Below are positions 40,398 to 50,626 of a stretch of DNA of 64,000 nucleotides, piece after piece. Source of the DNA: an uncultured bacterium. Its GTDB lineage: Bacteria; Planctomycetota; UBA8742; UBA2392. The stretch lies in assembly GCA_938014885.1 (NCBI GenBank), contig CALLQI010000008.1, forward strand, positions 22,298-86,297. The letters run 5' to 3'. A model generated the notes under the pieces. The model searched no databases. It saw nothing but the letters and a program-made list of their open reading frames with translations, and was not told where the DNA came from. A program made the position numbers and the translations under genes. Position 1 is the first letter of the stretch; each line of letters begins with the position of its first letter.

Positions 40398-41135
40398 TCA
40401 TGTCAGTGAGCCTGACTCTGGCTCTGTCTTTGTTTCACTTGGCGCGGCGACTGCTTCAGGCGCGGTGCCATTCGTTTGGGTAGTCTCCGGGAGCGCCAGC
40501 ACAGTGCGGGTCTTGGTCACAAGCTGCCGGTTGGGGTCCAGGCCGATGATCTGCAGCAGGTCGGAAGGCTTCATGCCGCCGTCGTCGCCGGTCTTCAGCT
40601 TCATCCGCAGCACGCGCCGTTTGTCGTCACTCTCGATGCTTGCCTGCAATGTGTAGGCGCGGGCATCGAAGTGTCGGGGCTTTTTCGATAAGCCCCGTTC
40701 ACGCGTGTGGGGGTGACTTGCGGCTGCCATGAAATCGGAAAGCCGCTGCTGAAGCTGTTGCAGGTCATGCGTCGGCGGAATCTCGCATTCGTACTCGCAG
40801 GCCTCAACCACCGGGCGCCCGGTGGCGAACTCGGCCTCAAGCAGTGTCAGGCCCGTGGGAAGCTGCGCGCCCAGCACCTTGACCAGCTCAGAGGGCGCAA
40901 GAGGCGCGTCGTCATGGAGCAGGTCGATATCGACGAGTTCATCGAGGCTTTCGATGCCGAGGGAAAGGGCAAGCGCAAACGACAGTTTCGGCCTGGGATT
41001 GAAGCCTTGCGTGTGGGCCACTTTCAGGCCCGAACGGCGCAGTGCCAGTTCAAACACCCGCAACAGGTCATGGTGCGAGATGAACCTCAATGCCTCGCGC
41101 TTCGTAAAGCGCACTCGGTAGCGGCTGACAGCCAT
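40398..41135 (-). CDS. DUF2344/TIGR03936-type protein
   Basis: A 245-residue protein starting MAVSRYRVRFTKREALRFISHHDLLRVFELALRRS, the signature of the DUF2344 (TIGR03936) family, with GFNPRPKLSFALALSLGIES. The family is usually encoded next to an RNase E/G gene, or fused to a radical SAM protein; here it precedes the RNase gene. Its function is unknown, probably RNA-related. The start at 41135 is the family one; the longer reading from 41294 is not. Confidence 0.92.
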   Translation of the reverse strand: MAVSRYRVRFTKREALRFISHHDLLRVFELALRRSGLKVAHTQGFNPRPKLSFALALSLGIESLDELVDIDLLHDDAPLAPSELVKVLGAQLPTGLTLLEAEFATGRPVVEACEYECEIPPTHDLQQLQQRLSDFMAAASHPHTRERGLSKKPRHFDARAYTLQASIESDDKRRVLRMKLKTGDDGGMKPSDLLQIIGLDPNRQLVTKTRTVLALPETTQTNGTAPEAVAAPSETKTEPESGSLT

Positions 41136-41245
41136 TACCTCAAGCCCGGTGTCGCGCGCTCCTGCCCGGTATCGCCCGAAAGGCGGCACCCCTGGCGGGA
41201 AACGCCGAACCTGGTTCCTCCGGCCCTTGCGGGCCCAGATTGCTC

Positions 41246-41261
41246 CCGGGCACATGCCCGG
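41246..41261 (-). terminator. possible hairpin between exported protein and DUF2344 gene
   Basis: CCGGGC and GCCCGG pair around ACAT in the 168-base gap between the DUF2344 gene and the upstream exported protein. No T-run; weak. Confidence 0.25.
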
Positions 41262-41303
41262 TATCAGTTTCTTGCGGCGCAAACGCGCCGGCAAACAAGA
41301 CTG

Positions 41304-42419
41304 CTATTGCTTCGGGGGGACCCGCAGCGATGCAGTGAAATCCACTTCGTTCTCAAAGCTCGAGGACCACGTGGTCCCGGGCTGCGAAATTGAACCCTTC
41401 AGCGCATACTTATACGACACGTGCGCTGACACGCCCTTCACCAGGTCCACCAGCAACGCGCCGTCCTTGATGTCAGGCGCCGTGAACTTGATGTCCATAC
41501 CGTCAACCCGCACCGTGTGCTCGCGCTGCGCGGGCACGGCCTCAAACGTGAAGCGCGCCGCTGTGGGCTCAGTGGGCTTGTTCTTGTCGCCGTACAGCTT
41601 CACCAGCGTGTAGGTCACGTCGTAGTCGGTCGTGGCACCGGCTGACGCGCCAATCGGCAGGCGGCGGCGCAGCGTGAACTTCTCATTCAGGCGCAACTTG
41701 GCTTCCGCCGGAAACTCGACGTTCACCGAAAGCATCAAGTGCACGGGATCCAGCAGGCGACCGGGGTAGTTGCGCTGGTCGCCGGCACTGTAATCAGCAA
41801 AGTAGGTCTCATTGTACAGGCGGCCGCTGTCGTTGATGCTGGCCCAGGCGCTGCCCGCATAATCGCGGGCCTGGCTGCTGCGGTTGGTTTCCAGGGTGCG
41901 CGCGTTGATGCCCGCCCAGCCCGGGATGTTCGTGACCTCGTTGCGGCTGCCGTCAGCCATAATTTCGTGAAACTGCGGCTTGTAGAACTGCGATTCCTGC
42001 CCCACATAGCCGCTGTAGCGGGCTTTGCCGTTATCCAGCAGGAACTCAATGTTGTCGAACTGGAATGAGAACCGCAGGTCCGTGCGGCCTTCCTGCTCAT
42101 CTTCCTGGGTCACCAGGTTGAAGCGGGTGATCCAGTTTTCGCGGTTGCGGAAGCCATCGACCTGCTTGCCGGCATCGCTGACTGTGCCCGTGCGCGTGGT
42201 GTTGTAGTAGGCCTCATAGCCAAAGCGGTCGTCGGCCACGGCCTTGAAGGCGGGCTCAAGGACCACTTCGCCGGCAGCTGCCGTGATGTCGTCGCCGAGC
42301 TTGAACTCGTGCCACTTCTGGTCCGGCATCGGCGGCTGGGCCAGTACGTAGGTAACGGCCGCTACAGCGGCGCACACGGCGATTAAAGGAAGTACAAAAC
42401 GAATCTGCTTCAAAGTCAC
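41304..42419 (-). CDS. exported protein of unknown function
   Basis: About 371 residues with an N-terminal signal or anchor (VLPLIAVCAAVAAVTYVLAQP). The rest is soluble and beta-rich, with no recognised domain. The first codon at 42419 is GTG, and GAGG ends directly before it, too close for initiation. The TTG two codons later (42413) has GAGG eight bases upstream and is a better start. It sits apart from its neighbours and is probably periplasmic. Confidence 0.65.
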   Translation of the reverse strand: MTLKQIRFVLPLIAVCAAVAAVTYVLAQPPMPDQKWHEFKLGDDITAAAGEVVLEPAFKAVADDRFGYEAYYNTTRTGTVSDAGKQVDGFRNRENWITRFNLVTQEDEQEGRTDLRFSFQFDNIEFLLDNGKARYSGYVGQESQFYKPQFHEIMADGSRNEVTNIPGWAGINARTLETNRSSQARDYAGSAWASINDSGRLYNETYFADYSAGDQRNYPGRLLDPVHLMLSVNVEFPAEAKLRLNEKFTLRRRLPIGASAGATTDYDVTYTLVKLYGDKNKPTEPTAARFTFEAVPAQREHTVRVDGMDIKFTAPDIKDGALLVDLVKGVSAHVSYKYALKGSISQPGTTWSSSFENEVDFTASLRVPPKQ

Positions 42420-42497
42420 ACCTCGCGGCGGAATGGTATCGGCATGCCGGGGGGTGTCAATGAGTCGACGCGGGGTCGACGCGGCCCGGCAGCGGGT

Positions 42498-44432
42498 TCA
42501 ATCCAGCTTCCAGAAACGTACGCGGCCGTCGGAAGCCCCGGTCAGCAGGCGTCCGTTGCCTTCAAAGGCCAGTGCAGTCCAGCTTTTCATGCCGGGAAGC
42601 GTCTTCTTCAATTTACCGTCTGCCCCGTAGATGCGTGTGCCATCGACATCGACCCAAGCAACGTGACTGCCGTCGCTTGCGAACGTGATCTGCGCGGCGC
42701 TGTCCGTTTCCGGGGCTAGCTCATTCGTGGAATCCACGTTGCCGCCCGCGCAGTCAACCGTAACCAGCGAGGCCGCCGTCATGACCCTCAGCTTCTTGCT
42801 GTCGGCACTGAAACCCATGCGCAACGCGCCCGTCACCTGCGCCGTGGACTCCGCCTTCATTGTGTTAGCCAGGTACACCTCAATCGCAGCGCCGCGGCGC
42901 ACGGCCACGCGTTCGCCATCGAGGCTCCAGAGCACTTCATCGACTGCCGCGATCTTGTCGGCCGGGCGCTTCTCGGACAGCACGTGTACCCTCTGCCCCT
43001 GCACCACGTCCCAGATCGCGACTTCGCCGTCGGCCCCGACCGCGAGCATTGAGCCATCGGGCGCGCAGGCAACCAGGCTGGCTGCGGGCAACTGCACCTG
43101 TGCCACCGCACGCAGCCGGGCCACATCCCACAAGATGGCTTTGCCGGCGACGTCGCAACTCAACAGGCGGCCGTTGTCGGTCCATTGCAGCCAGCGCACG
43201 GCGGCGGCATGGCCGGCGAGGTTGCCGGCGGCCTGTCCGTTCTGGCGCAGGCGGATCAGCAAGTCGTCAGCGGCCACCGCAAGCCAGGCACTGTCGCTGC
43301 TGGCCGCCAGGCCCGTCACGGCAAACGCGCGTTGCGGGAACACTTCGTCCAGTTCGGCCACGTCGGCATCAGGCTCGACTGGGTAGGGCAGGTCGCTGCC
43401 CCAGAATTGGATGCGCCCGTTCACATCCAGCACCGCCAGCCGTTTGCCGTCACCGGTCAGGCAGATCATGCGGATGTCCGCGAGTTCGCACTTCAGCGTC
43501 GCCACCACCGACAGGCTGGTGTTGGTGCGCCGCCCTTCTTCGGGTGCTTCAAAGTACAGCGGAAATACCTGCAGGCTGCTCTTGCCGCTTACGATGAACG
43601 CGCGGCCATTGGGCGCCAATGCAAATCCCGTGGTCGGAGCGGCCGGGCTGGCATAGGCGCTGCTTGCGGCCCGGTTCTGGGCTTGAAACGAGATATTGGT
43701 GGTCTCAAGCACCGTGTACCGATGCGCGCCATCGGGCGTAAAGCCAACCGCGATGCAACTGCCCGCGCCGCCGTGGCTGCTGCTGCTGTTGGGTGAGGTG
43801 CTGCTGAACTGCCAGCTGAGGCTGCGCCCCTCCGTCGCGCCGGCTGTAATCTGCGTGCCTTCCGGGTTGAAGCTGACGCACGTGAAGTGCGCGGTCTTGT
43901 TGTCGCGCTTGCCCCAGGTGTCTTCGTGGTTGCGCAGCCCCTTCCCCCCGGCCACGTCCCAGGTGCGCACGAAGCCGTCTTTGCCGCCACTGGCCAGCCA
44001 CTGGCTGTCGCGGCTGAAGGCCAGGCAGGTCGCCTCATCACTGTGGCTGCCGGGGCGTGAGGCCAGCTTGCGCAGGGCCACATCCCACAGGATCACGGCC
44101 TTGTCCTTGCCGCAGCTGGCGAGCCATGCGCCATTGGGCGAAAACGCCACCGCCAGCGGCGCGTCTTCGTGCCCCGCCAGCGTGGCCAGCTTGCTGCCAT
44201 CCTGCGCGTTCCACAGCACGATGTTGTTGCCCGGCCCGGCCGTGGCCAGCAGGCTTGCATCCGGCGACAGCGCAATGGCGTTGATCGCGCCCTCGCCTTC
44301 TATGTCCAGTTGCGGCTTGAAGCTCGCGTAATACTTCGCCCACGGCCTCACCGTTGAGGGCACTTTGCTGAGGTCCTGGGCGCTGCACGCGCCCGCCAGC
44401 AGCAGGGCGATTAGCGTCGCGCGGTAAGCCAT
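42498..44432 (-). CDS. exported WD40-repeat protein
   Basis: A 644-residue protein with a signal peptide, perhaps a lipobox at Cys16 (LAGACS). It then carries WD40 blades (LATAGPGNNIVLWNAQDGSKLATLAGHEDAPL, LASCGKDKAVILWDV, LASGGKDGFVRTWDV, and late ones such as LTGASDGRVRFWKLD), enough for two seven-blade propellers. It is a probable extracytoplasmic scaffold. Its start lies 22 bases inside the end of the upstream hydrolase gene, so the two are translated together and may act together. It ends with a blade closing the propeller. Confidence 0.85.
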   Translation of the reverse strand: MAYRATLIALLLAGACSAQDLSKVPSTVRPWAKYYASFKPQLDIEGEGAINAIALSPDASLLATAGPGNNIVLWNAQDGSKLATLAGHEDAPLAVAFSPNGAWLASCGKDKAVILWDVALRKLASRPGSHSDEATCLAFSRDSQWLASGGKDGFVRTWDVAGGKGLRNHEDTWGKRDNKTAHFTCVSFNPEGTQITAGATEGRSLSWQFSSTSPNSSSSHGGAGSCIAVGFTPDGAHRYTVLETTNISFQAQNRAASSAYASPAAPTTGFALAPNGRAFIVSGKSSLQVFPLYFEAPEEGRRTNTSLSVVATLKCELADIRMICLTGDGKRLAVLDVNGRIQFWGSDLPYPVEPDADVAELDEVFPQRAFAVTGLAASSDSAWLAVAADDLLIRLRQNGQAAGNLAGHAAAVRWLQWTDNGRLLSCDVAGKAILWDVARLRAVAQVQLPAASLVACAPDGSMLAVGADGEVAIWDVVQGQRVHVLSEKRPADKIAAVDEVLWSLDGERVAVRRGAAIEVYLANTMKAESTAQVTGALRMGFSADSKKLRVMTAASLVTVDCAGGNVDSTNELAPETDSAAQITFASDGSHVAWVDVDGTRIYGADGKLKKTLPGMKSWTALAFEGNGRLLTGASDGRVRFWKLD

Positions 44433-45478
44433 GCCACCAGATCCTTGAGGAAGGCCGCGTCCACGTCGCGTTTTTCGCTGTACATGCTCAGGCTGCTTTT
44501 GCGCCCGCCGCAGGGCTTGAACAGATGGTCCAGATCGTCATACACCCGCAGCGTCAGGTCTTTGCACTGGCCTTTGGACAGGTTCGATGCCAGCAGCCGC
44601 GCGTCTTCTACTACCTTCACCTGGAAGTCGGCCGCGCCCTGCGTGATGAAGCAGGGGCACTTCACTTTGGCGTGGATGGCGGGCAGGTCCAGATTGAAGT
44701 GCTCGCGCATCCATTTGCGGCCGCCTGCGTTATCGGTCCAGACCTTCTTCGGCACGATCTTGAAGTCCGGCTCGCGGTTTTCCTTCACCGCGTCCTGAAA
44801 CTCCTTTTGCACTTTCATCGTCGGCTCGATCTGCGACTTGGGCACTTTGCCGTCCAGGTTCTCGCGCACCTGCATATAGATCACGTCGTACATGTTGCGG
44901 CCGGGTGCTGCCATGAACACGACGCCTGCCAGCGAATCATCTTCCGAGGCCAGGATCGGCGCCGTGGTGCCGCCTTCACTGTGGCCGATCAGGAAGATGC
45001 GCGACTTGTTCACTTTCTCGTGCGCCTTCAGCCAGTTCACGCATTGGCGGGCGTCATTGACCAGGTCGTGATAGCCGATTTCCAGCGTACCCTTGGGCCC
45101 CAGCATGCTGCCGCCGGTGGCCCGGTCATCCACGCGAAGCACGGCAAAGCCCGCGTTGGCAACGGCGTCCAGAACCTGCCAGGTGCCAAGGTCCATGCCG
45201 CCCGCGAGGCCGTGCCGGTCCTGCATGCCCGAGCCCGAGATAAAGAACACCGCGGGCCAGCCCCCCGCAGGCATGTCGCCGGTCGGCAAGTTGAAACTGC
45301 CGGTGAGGTGCCACTCTTTGGCGGCGTCGCCGGCATCGAAAACGATCTTCACTTCCTCAGTGGTGAAGGCCGCGTCTTTGGGCGGGGCATACTTCGGCGC
45401 TTCGGCCGGCTTGTCCTGGGCCAGACCCGAAGCGAAGGAAAGAAGCAGCAAAGGCAGAGCAAACAGAATTATGCGCAT
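44411..45478 (-). CDS. exported alpha/beta hydrolase
   Basis: A 355-residue secreted hydrolase of the dienelactone-hydrolase/esterase sort. The signal peptide ends SGLAQD. The fold shows WPAVFFISGSGMQDRHG (oxyanion region), Ser167 in GHSEGG as nucleophile, and DDLDHLF with Asp and His for the triad. The start at 45478 has GGAGG ten bases upstream, and the signal peptide begins there. Its last 22 bases overlap the WD40 gene. The substrate is unknown. Confidence 0.88.
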   Translation of the reverse strand: MRIILFALPLLLLSFASGLAQDKPAEAPKYAPPKDAAFTTEEVKIVFDAGDAAKEWHLTGSFNLPTGDMPAGGWPAVFFISGSGMQDRHGLAGGMDLGTWQVLDAVANAGFAVLRVDDRATGGSMLGPKGTLEIGYHDLVNDARQCVNWLKAHEKVNKSRIFLIGHSEGGTTAPILASEDDSLAGVVFMAAPGRNMYDVIYMQVRENLDGKVPKSQIEPTMKVQKEFQDAVKENREPDFKIVPKKVWTDNAGGRKWMREHFNLDLPAIHAKVKCPCFITQGAADFQVKVVEDARLLASNLSKGQCKDLTLRVYDDLDHLFKPCGGRKSSLSMYSEKRDVDAAFLKDLVAWLTARR

Positions 45479-45711
45479 AAAAGCCTCCAAACCGGGCGAC
45501 CAGTGTATCACCAGACCCACCAAGGCAAGCGCAACCCGGGGATGTCGGCGGCCGCATGGCAGGCCCCCAGGCACGACACCCGGATGCGCGTTGGCCGTTT
45601 GGAGCTTCGCTGATAGGCAAGGACTGCGCTCCGATCTGCCGGCAAAACTGGACGCGCGCTGTTTGGCGGGGTACCCATTCCTTGGTGCGAGTGCCTGCGA
45701 CGTGGCTGGCC

Positions 45712-48700
45712 ATGAAACCAAAACAGACGGTACTGACGCTGGCGGCGCTGGTTCTGCTGCTGGGTCTAGCGGCGTACTTGAGCCTGCGCACCAATGAAGC
45801 TCCGGTCAACCAAGGCAGGTTGCTCGCTGCGGCCGACATAAGGACGCGCCAACCCGCCGATGCCGAGTTGCCCAAAACCGAGCCGGCCTCAGGCGAGGTC
45901 GCGCAGGGCAAGCCGAATAAAGACAACGCCGCCACAGCCGACGCACCGGAGCCAGCGGTCGACACTTCGGACGAAGCGCCCCGCGAGGTTGCGTGGCTGA
46001 TCAAGGGCAAGCTGGAAATCGAAAGCCCTGCCGGCCTGGACATGTTCTCGATCGTGCGCAGCTCAAAGAGCTACGTCTCGATCGGTTTCATGACACACGC
46101 GGGCATCGAAGCCGTCTGCAAGCCCAAACCCGAGAAACAGCCGGGCGATGAGCCTGTGTACACCGACTACGATGATTCCTGGGACGCACGGCTGGCAGAC
46201 GACGGGGCTTTCCAGGTGGCCGCCTATGGAGAACACGCACTCTGGACCAACCCCGTCACCGACGGGCTGTGGCAGGTGCAGTGGCAGCCTCAAAACAGTG
46301 GATCAGAACTGTTTGCTCCCGCCCAGAAAACTCCGCAGGCATACGCGGCTTTGGCAGGCATCGTGAAGCCGCGTGTGTCCGGCAACGTGATCGACCTTGG
46401 CACTGTGCGCCTTGCCCTGGCCGATGTGCTGCCCGGAGACATCTGGGCTTGCGGCCGCATACTGCACAGCAGCGGCCATGCCTTGCTGACAAGCAGCAAC
46501 CAGCTTTCTCTGAGCAGCTTTCAGGGCGAAGACGAAGTGGCATCCATCGGCGCTGAATCTGACTCCACGGGCTACTTTCTCGCACGACTGGATGAGGACT
46601 TTGAGCCAATGGCAGGAATGACTTGGCGGGCAATGGAGTATCAGCCCACGCTGGAGGCCCATGTTTTTGTCAGCGACCCCCTGATTCCCACACGCCAGTC
46701 GGGCCTTCTCTGTTTTGGCGACATCACGGTCGAGTCTGCCGCGCTTGTGGTGAAGGTATCGGGGGCTGCACTGCAGCCGTATCACCTTGCTGACAACATC
46801 CATTCCCACGTCGGCATCGCGCAGCGCCCCTATGTGTCGGTGGATGTGCAGTCAGCGGATGACTCTTTCGACTACATTCTCTGGGACTCTGAGACATGGC
46901 TGCTGGTGCCGCCGGGCCGGGTGATTTGGCAGGCGTTCGCGCAGATGACTCTGCATCCCGCGCGGCCTCACCATGGGGTACTGGCGGTGGCCGAGGGCGG
47001 CGTGTCCGAGTTGACGCTGGATTTTGCATTTTCTGAGACCCGTCCCATTCGACTGGTAGACGCGGACGGGCAGCCAGTAGAGCGCTGGTACAGCTGGGCG
47101 GTGGCCATCGCCGACAACCAGGAAGAGTGGCAGGACAGCGGCCACGGAAGCGAGTTCTCGGTGCCCGTTATCCAAGGCCGCGAAACCGCAATCAGCATCG
47201 ATCGCTACGGCACAGACCGTTTGCAGGTGGTATTGCGCTACGAAGACACGGAGCTGGTGGTGACCGTCGTGGACCAGCCCCAGGGGACACTCGAGATACT
47301 GATACCGCCCGCGCCGGCGAACTGGGACCTGGATTCGCATGTGTGGCTCATGATCTTCAGGGGCTCAAGTGGCAGCGGGTCGGGGATTGAGCTGCAGACA
47401 ACAGCCTTCACAAAAACACTGTCGCTCGACGCCGGTACCGTCAACGTCGTGTTGCAGACACCAGACCCATTCGGTTACTTCGACGACTGCATGTCGCGTG
47501 TGGACGGAGTCAAGGTCATTGCCGGCCAAACCGTACGGGTAGAGCTTCCGGCCATTCCCCCCGCACCCTCCAGCGTCAAGATCGAAACGCATGTTGCGAC
47601 CGTCCACTGTGGCGGCCAGCCCATCGAAGTCGAAGGCGACTTTGAATGCATGCGAGGCCTTCTTCATCGGCACGAGATTAATGGAAAGTCGTCCAGACAG
47701 CTCTCAGGCCTGATCGGCCTGCGCGATGGCGACAAGATCATTCCCTTTACGGTAACCGAACCGACCGCGGTCGATCCCACGTGGAGTGCTGACCTGGTAC
47801 TGCCCGTCAGGCTGGCGCTGTCCCTGCGCGTCGGCGATGCGTGGCCGGATTATGCCCGCGTGACACTGCGACCTGTCGCCAAGGAGCCCTACTTTGAATG
47901 CGTGCAGTACCTCAACGAAGGCAAGGCCAGCATGTTCTGCACGCCCGGTCTTGCGACGCTGACCATCCGGGGTCGGTACGGATGGCGTGAGACCCACGAA
48001 GTAATGATTGAACGCGACAAGACCCTGGTACTGGACCTGAAGCCTGAGAAGGCGCTGCTGCGCGTGAACTTCAAATCCACAGACCAGGATGATTGGCAAC
48101 TGATGCACCTGGCCGATTCGCACTTTGTGGTGACCAACAATCTGAGTACCGACTCACGGGAATTTGAACGCCTGATGGAGCCCGGCCGATATCGGCTTGC
48201 GCCTGCGCTGCCGCATCCCGGTGTTGAACCGATCGAGTTTGAACTGCGGGCGCACGATGTACGGGAAATCGAGCTGCCTGACCTAGGCGATCGACGCCCC
48301 GTGCGCGACGTGGTATTCAAATTCGATGTGACGCAGCTTGGCACGGAAGAGTTCGATGCCTATGTCCTTGCCTGGCCCAAGTCCGCCGATCCGGCCGTCG
48401 CTACATCGCTTGGATTCGGAAGTACCGGGCTGTACTTCGAAGGCGCCATCGCCGCCGAGGGCGTGAAAGTAAGCTTGCCCGTGGGCGTGGACATGATCGT
48501 GGGCATTGTGCTCGATTCCGAAAATTACCGGGCAGCGCTCGCATCAAGGCACTTCACTGCGCGCATCGAACAAGACACGACGGACATGCCCGTCTCACTC
48601 TTGCCCGCGAGGCAATTCTCAAAGGACTGGAGCAAGGCAAACGCACGCTTCCGCGTGGCCGGGCATCTGCTCGGAGTCCCCGAATGGGTGCCCATAGCCA

Positions 48701-48858
48701 GCGGGACATACGAGTTCGAGTTTCTGGGCACGGACAATGCGGTGAAGCACGCGGCTGAAGTGGTCGTGAAACTAGAGCCGGACTCAGACGCCAAGCTGCA
48801 CATCCCCGAAGCGCTGCTGTCGCGGTTGAAAGAACTGCGGCTCTTGCCAGCCGACTGA
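45712..48858 (+). CDS. large exported protein of unknown function
   Basis: A 1048-residue protein with an N-terminal membrane anchor or signal (about 7-25). An acidic linker is followed by a long beta-rich body with no recognised catalytic motif. Stretches such as RPIRLVDADGQPVERWYSWAV resemble carboxypeptidase-regulatory-like or Ig-like domains, but I cannot assign them. It diverges from the hydrolase gene across 233 bases. The start at 45712 is chosen for the signal segment; upstream in-frame codons exist. Probably envelope-associated. Confidence 0.7.
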   Translation: MKPKQTVLTLAALVLLLGLAAYLSLRTNEAPVNQGRLLAAADIRTRQPADAELPKTEPASGEVAQGKPNKDNAATADAPEPAVDTSDEAPREVAWLIKGKLEIESPAGLDMFSIVRSSKSYVSIGFMTHAGIEAVCKPKPEKQPGDEPVYTDYDDSWDARLADDGAFQVAAYGEHALWTNPVTDGLWQVQWQPQNSGSELFAPAQKTPQAYAALAGIVKPRVSGNVIDLGTVRLALADVLPGDIWACGRILHSSGHALLTSSNQLSLSSFQGEDEVASIGAESDSTGYFLARLDEDFEPMAGMTWRAMEYQPTLEAHVFVSDPLIPTRQSGLLCFGDITVESAALVVKVSGAALQPYHLADNIHSHVGIAQRPYVSVDVQSADDSFDYILWDSETWLLVPPGRVIWQAFAQMTLHPARPHHGVLAVAEGGVSELTLDFAFSETRPIRLVDADGQPVERWYSWAVAIADNQEEWQDSGHGSEFSVPVIQGRETAISIDRYGTDRLQVVLRYEDTELVVTVVDQPQGTLEILIPPAPANWDLDSHVWLMIFRGSSGSGSGIELQTTAFTKTLSLDAGTVNVVLQTPDPFGYFDDCMSRVDGVKVIAGQTVRVELPAIPPAPSSVKIETHVATVHCGGQPIEVEGDFECMRGLLHRHEINGKSSRQLSGLIGLRDGDKIIPFTVTEPTAVDPTWSADLVLPVRLALSLRVGDAWPDYARVTLRPVAKEPYFECVQYLNEGKASMFCTPGLATLTIRGRYGWRETHEVMIERDKTLVLDLKPEKALLRVNFKSTDQDDWQLMHLADSHFVVTNNLSTDSREFERLMEPGRYRLAPALPHPGVEPIEFELRAHDVREIELPDLGDRRPVRDVVFKFDVTQLGTEEFDAYVLAWPKSADPAVATSLGFGSTGLYFEGAIAAEGVKVSLPVGVDMIVGIVLDSENYRAALASRHFTARIEQDTTDMPVSLLPARQFSKDWSKANARFRVAGHLLGVPEWVPIASGTYEFEFLGTDNAVKHAAEVVVKLEPDSDAKLHIPEALLSRLKELRLLPAD

Positions 48859-48928
48859 GTCAGCGCAGCCACGCCGGTGTCGATGTCCGCGCTCACGCAC
48901 CTTGGTTTGGCTGATTGCTTGCCCGCGT

Positions 48929-50539
48929 CTAGAAGGCGTCCAGGGTGGCTTTCTTGAACAGGTCGTCCCAGCCGTGGAGGCTGGCCTCGATGCTCAGCTT
49001 TTCTCCGCTGCGGTGTTTGTCCATTTCCGCGTTGCGGCTGGCCGGGTAGCGCACGATCAGCTTCATGTCTTTGCCCGGCAGGGTGGCTTCGATCGTGCGG
49101 CCGTCGCGCAGCTTTTCGGGTAGGTCAAAGCCGAAGCTGCGGTCGATGCGGTCGATCACTACGTCAAGCATCCACACGCGGTCGTAGTGTGCCTTGATCA
49201 GGTCTTCGCGATCTTTGCTCAGCAGCGCGCGGTCGCTCAGGCGCTCTATCAGCTCTTCCAGCGTGCGTGCGCCGCCTTTGGCCGCCGGTTTGGCGACTTC
49301 GGCCGCGGGTTTTGGCGCAAACGGGTCCGGTGCCGGCGCAAAGGGGGACGCGGCGGGCGTGAAATCGAGCGGCTTTGCGGCAAATGCGTCGGCCTTGGAC
49401 TGGTAGGGCACGGGGTTGGCAAAGGCGTCGTCGTTGCGCGGGGCAGCGAAGGCATCGGCGTTGCTCTTGGCGCTGTCGCGCACCGCAAAGGCGTCGTCGC
49501 GCGCGTCGCGGGCCGCGAACTGGTTGACGTTGTTTGGCTGCTCAGGCACGCGCTGGCCACCTTGCAACTGGCCTTCAAGCGCCTTGAAGCCGCCCAGCAT
49601 TTCGGCCATCGCGGCGCGTTTGGCGGCCTGGTCTTCCGGGTCGGCGCGGCGGGCCACCGGCGGCGGCGCGGCCACACGGTCGAAGGCGTCAGATCGTGAT
49701 TCGCGCTGCCAGTCGCCGCGGGCCGTGGACGGCGCGTTGGACTGGTCAAACACATTGCTGGCCGCCGAGGTGTGCCACTCCGGGCGCGGGGGTGGCACGT
49801 TGGGCACGGAGGCCTGCAGGATGTCAGCAGTCGCGGCCGGCCTGGCAATGGATGCCAGCGTGGGCTGCGACTTGCCTTTGACGCGCGCGGGGGCAGCCAC
49901 GGTCGGCGCGCCCTGTTGCAGCGCCGCGTTGAAGGTGCCGGCGAGATAACTGATGTCCTGCGCGAGCGCCTCCATGCGGTCGGGGCGGGAGGTGATACCG
50001 CTTTCTTCAACCAGGATCTGGCGTTCTTCAATGCGCAGGCCGGGGTGGCGCTGGATCACGTACAGCAAGGCCTTCTTCACGTGGGGGTTGCGCAGCAGGT
50101 TGTGCACGCCCAGCACGTCGTTGCCCTTGATGATGAAAGCGCGGTCAATCTCGGCATCGCCGATCTGGATGTCGGCACCACCGAACATTTTGCCCATCGA
50201 GCTGAAGAAGCCTTCTTTGTAAAGCGTCAGGCCCGACGGCATGGTCGCCGACACATAGCCAAAGTACTGCGTGTAGGTGCTGCGGTTCTTGCCTGAGCCA
50301 CGGGTGATGGTCTGCACGCGGAAGTGCACGCCCGAGTAGTAGCCGCTGATGCCGGCCGCGCGATTGCCGTTGAACTGCATGTTGTGGCGCTGGGCGAAGC
50401 CGTTCCAGGTTTCTGTAATCTTCTTCTGGTGCTTGGCAGACAGCACCACGGCCACGATCACCGCGGCTACGATGAAGAAGAACACCATGAAGCCGCCGGC
50501 ATCGGCAAGGAATGTCGCAAGCATCAAAGCAAGGGTCAT
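48929..50539 (-). CDS. membrane-anchored protein of unknown function with disordered middle
   Basis: A 536-residue protein. One N-terminal membrane helix (about 15-40) is followed by a soluble domain with GYYSGVHFRVQTITRGSGKNRSTYTQYFG, which resembles DUF3137-type proteins. An Ala/Asp/Pro-rich disordered stretch (about 240-430) with the motif DAFA repeated comes next, then a C-terminal folded region (LPEKLRDGRTIEATLPGKDMKLIVRYP). The start at 50539 is set by AGGAGG at good spacing. The family is unsure. It is downstream of the proline-rich protein gene. Confidence 0.65.
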   Translation of the reverse strand: MTLALMLATFLADAGGFMVFFFIVAAVIVAVVLSAKHQKKITETWNGFAQRHNMQFNGNRAAGISGYYSGVHFRVQTITRGSGKNRSTYTQYFGYVSATMPSGLTLYKEGFFSSMGKMFGGADIQIGDAEIDRAFIIKGNDVLGVHNLLRNPHVKKALLYVIQRHPGLRIEERQILVEESGITSRPDRMEALAQDISYLAGTFNAALQQGAPTVAAPARVKGKSQPTLASIARPAATADILQASVPNVPPPRPEWHTSAASNVFDQSNAPSTARGDWQRESRSDAFDRVAAPPPVARRADPEDQAAKRAAMAEMLGGFKALEGQLQGGQRVPEQPNNVNQFAARDARDDAFAVRDSAKSNADAFAAPRNDDAFANPVPYQSKADAFAAKPLDFTPAASPFAPAPDPFAPKPAAEVAKPAAKGGARTLEELIERLSDRALLSKDREDLIKAHYDRVWMLDVVIDRIDRSFGFDLPEKLRDGRTIEATLPGKDMKLIVRYPASRNAEMDKHRSGEKLSIEASLHGWDDLFKKATLDAF

Positions 50540-50626
50540 GCCCGCCTCCTGCAAGTGCGTCGATGGTACGTTGGCCCCGGCCTCAAGTCCGCTCCAACCC
50601 GTGGCATGAATTGTAGCGGGTGCGCA

